Assembly: GCA_944323595.1 (NCBI GenBank)
Contig: CALUTF010000008.1
Span: forward strand, 1-59,219
Length of the DNA stretch: 59,219 nucleotides
Reading direction: 5' to 3'
Source of the DNA: Candidatus Gastranaerophilales bacterium
GTDB taxonomy: Bacteria > Cyanobacteriota > Vampirovibrionia > Gastranaerophilales > Gastranaerophilaceae
This document shows positions 58,768 through 59,219 of the stretch, piece by piece. The translations under genes were made by a program, and so were the position numbers. Positions within the stretch are counted from its first letter, which is position 1. Each line of letters opens with the position of its first letter. Under the pieces are notes generated by a model. It made no database searches and was not told the origin of the DNA. It was given only the letters and a program-made list of their open reading frames with translations.

Positions 58768-59219
58768 ATGGAAGCAATGCTTGAACAACAATTAACAAAA
58801 GAACAAATCCGTGCAATTATAGCCAAACGTGCAGCAAAAGAATTCAAAGACGGTGACGTTGTTACCCTTGGAATTGGTTTGCCTACAGAGGTTGCAAACT
58901 ATGTACCTGCAGATAAAAATGTTATTTTCCAATCAGAAAACGGCATTCTGGGGCTCGGTAAAAACCAGAGCGGACCGGATTTTGATACAAGAATTATAAA
59001 CGCCGGCGGAGGTCTTGTAGAGGCTAACTACGGAGCTTGTTTTTATGATGCACTTATGGCTTTCACTATGATGAGAGGCGGGCATATTGATGCAACGGTT
59101 CTTGGAGCACTTCAGGTTGATGAAGAGGGAAGTCTTGCAAGCTGGTGTATTCCGGGGAAATTCGTTCCGGGGATGGGCGGCTCTATGGATTTAATTGTCG
59201 GTGCTAAAAAAGTTATTGT
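58768..59219 (+). CDS. CoA-transferase beta subunit, 3' part outside the window
   Basis: 150 codons are visible from ATG 58768 (GGAGGAGAATAG upstream); the window ends inside the gene. EQIRAIIAKRAAKEFKDGDVVTLGIGLPTEVANYV and FQSENGILGLG are AtoA/CtfB signatures, the Glu of SENG being the catalytic residue that forms the glutamyl-CoA intermediate. GGHIDATVLGALQVDEEGSLASWCIPGKFVPGMGGSMDL continues the family pattern. Full length is usually about 215-220 residues. Confidence 0.92.
   Translation, partial: MEAMLEQQLTKEQIRAIIAKRAAKEFKDGDVVTLGIGLPTEVANYVPADKNVIFQSENGILGLGKNQSGPDFDTRIINAGGGLVEANYGACFYDALMAFTMMRGGHIDATVLGALQVDEEGSLASWCIPGKFVPGMGGSMDLIVGAKKVI

Noticed and set aside
1-59219. CRISPR arrays, IS elements, prophage, tRNA or rRNA genes
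   Set aside because: No regularly spaced repeats, transposase or integrase ORFs, or tRNA-like cloverleaf sequences were found in the gaps.

Overview
The window reads as a chromosomal segment of an AT-rich, Gram-negative, anaerobic, fermentative bacterium. Outer-membrane traits are a LolA-like carrier, an MMPL exporter and lipid-A-type acyltransferases. Anaerobic fermentation is suggested by two [FeFe]-hydrogenase-type proteins, HydF and an acetoacetate/butyrate-type CoA-transferase. Several otherwise unrecognised proteins carry a short N-terminal tag of the type P-x-F-x-[GA] (at 4518-6134, 26234-26479 and, looser, 6638-7981), which I associate from memory with gut Gastranaerophilales (Vampirovibrionia/Melainabacteria, non-photosynthetic relatives of Cyanobacteria). 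That placement is an inference, not shown by a marker gene. No tRNA, rRNA, IS element, prophage or CRISPR array was seen.

Layout. 0-4.4 kb: hom-thrC, a degenerate M48-like secreted protein, a secreted orphan and an Hsp20. 4.5-8.0 kb: two divergent, apparently paralogous membrane proteins; each is preceded by a leader peptide and a terminator/antiterminator, i.e. two back-to-back transcription attenuators (one Met-rich, one Ser-rich leader). 8.0-9.0 kb: small HTH regulator, a structured GC-rich RNA element and a second Hsp20. 9-17.7 kb: D-2-hydroxyacid dehydrogenase, UbiE/MenG, DUF4127, MntP, a JAMM-like orphan, PriA, a PC4-like protein, PurB. 17.7-22.7 kb: five-gene hydrogenase operon (2Fe-2S protein, PAS-containing sensory [FeFe] hydrogenase, SpoIIE-type phosphatase, second 2Fe-2S protein, group-B-like [FeFe] hydrogenase); HydF lies apart at 32.4 kb. 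22.7-37 kb: mixed housekeeping and orphan genes (ferritin-like, parvulin, GNAT, glucosaminidase-like, six-hairpin enzyme, TPR protein plus lipoprotein, pterin-dependent methyltransferase, RpsO, DapB-Asd).

37-53.1 kb: an aryl-polyene-type biosynthetic cluster in divergent arms. Leftward from 49575: truncated ketosynthase-like protein, acyltransferase, two ACPs, small membrane protein, AMP-ligase fused to a hotdog dehydratase, thioesterase, LolA-like carrier and MMPL exporter. Rightward from 49614: ketosynthase, dehydratase, ketoreductase, ketosynthase. A phosphopantetheinyl transferase, O-methyltransferase, lipid-A-type acyltransferase, nitroreductase, TSCPD protein and two glycosyltransferases complete the locus. 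Together they could prime an aryl acid, extend and dehydrate it to a conjugated polyene on dedicated ACPs, attach it to a lipid and move it to the outer membrane.

53.1-59.2 kb: GalE, a second 2-hydroxyacid dehydrogenase, an abundant-looking repeat protein, thioredoxin, CoA-disulfide reductase with rhodanese domain, and a CoA-transferase pair (second subunit cut by the window end). A recurring feature is genes without a Shine-Dalgarno whose -10 box (often extended TGnTAnnAT) sits 6-9 nt before the ATG, i.e. probable leaderless mRNAs.
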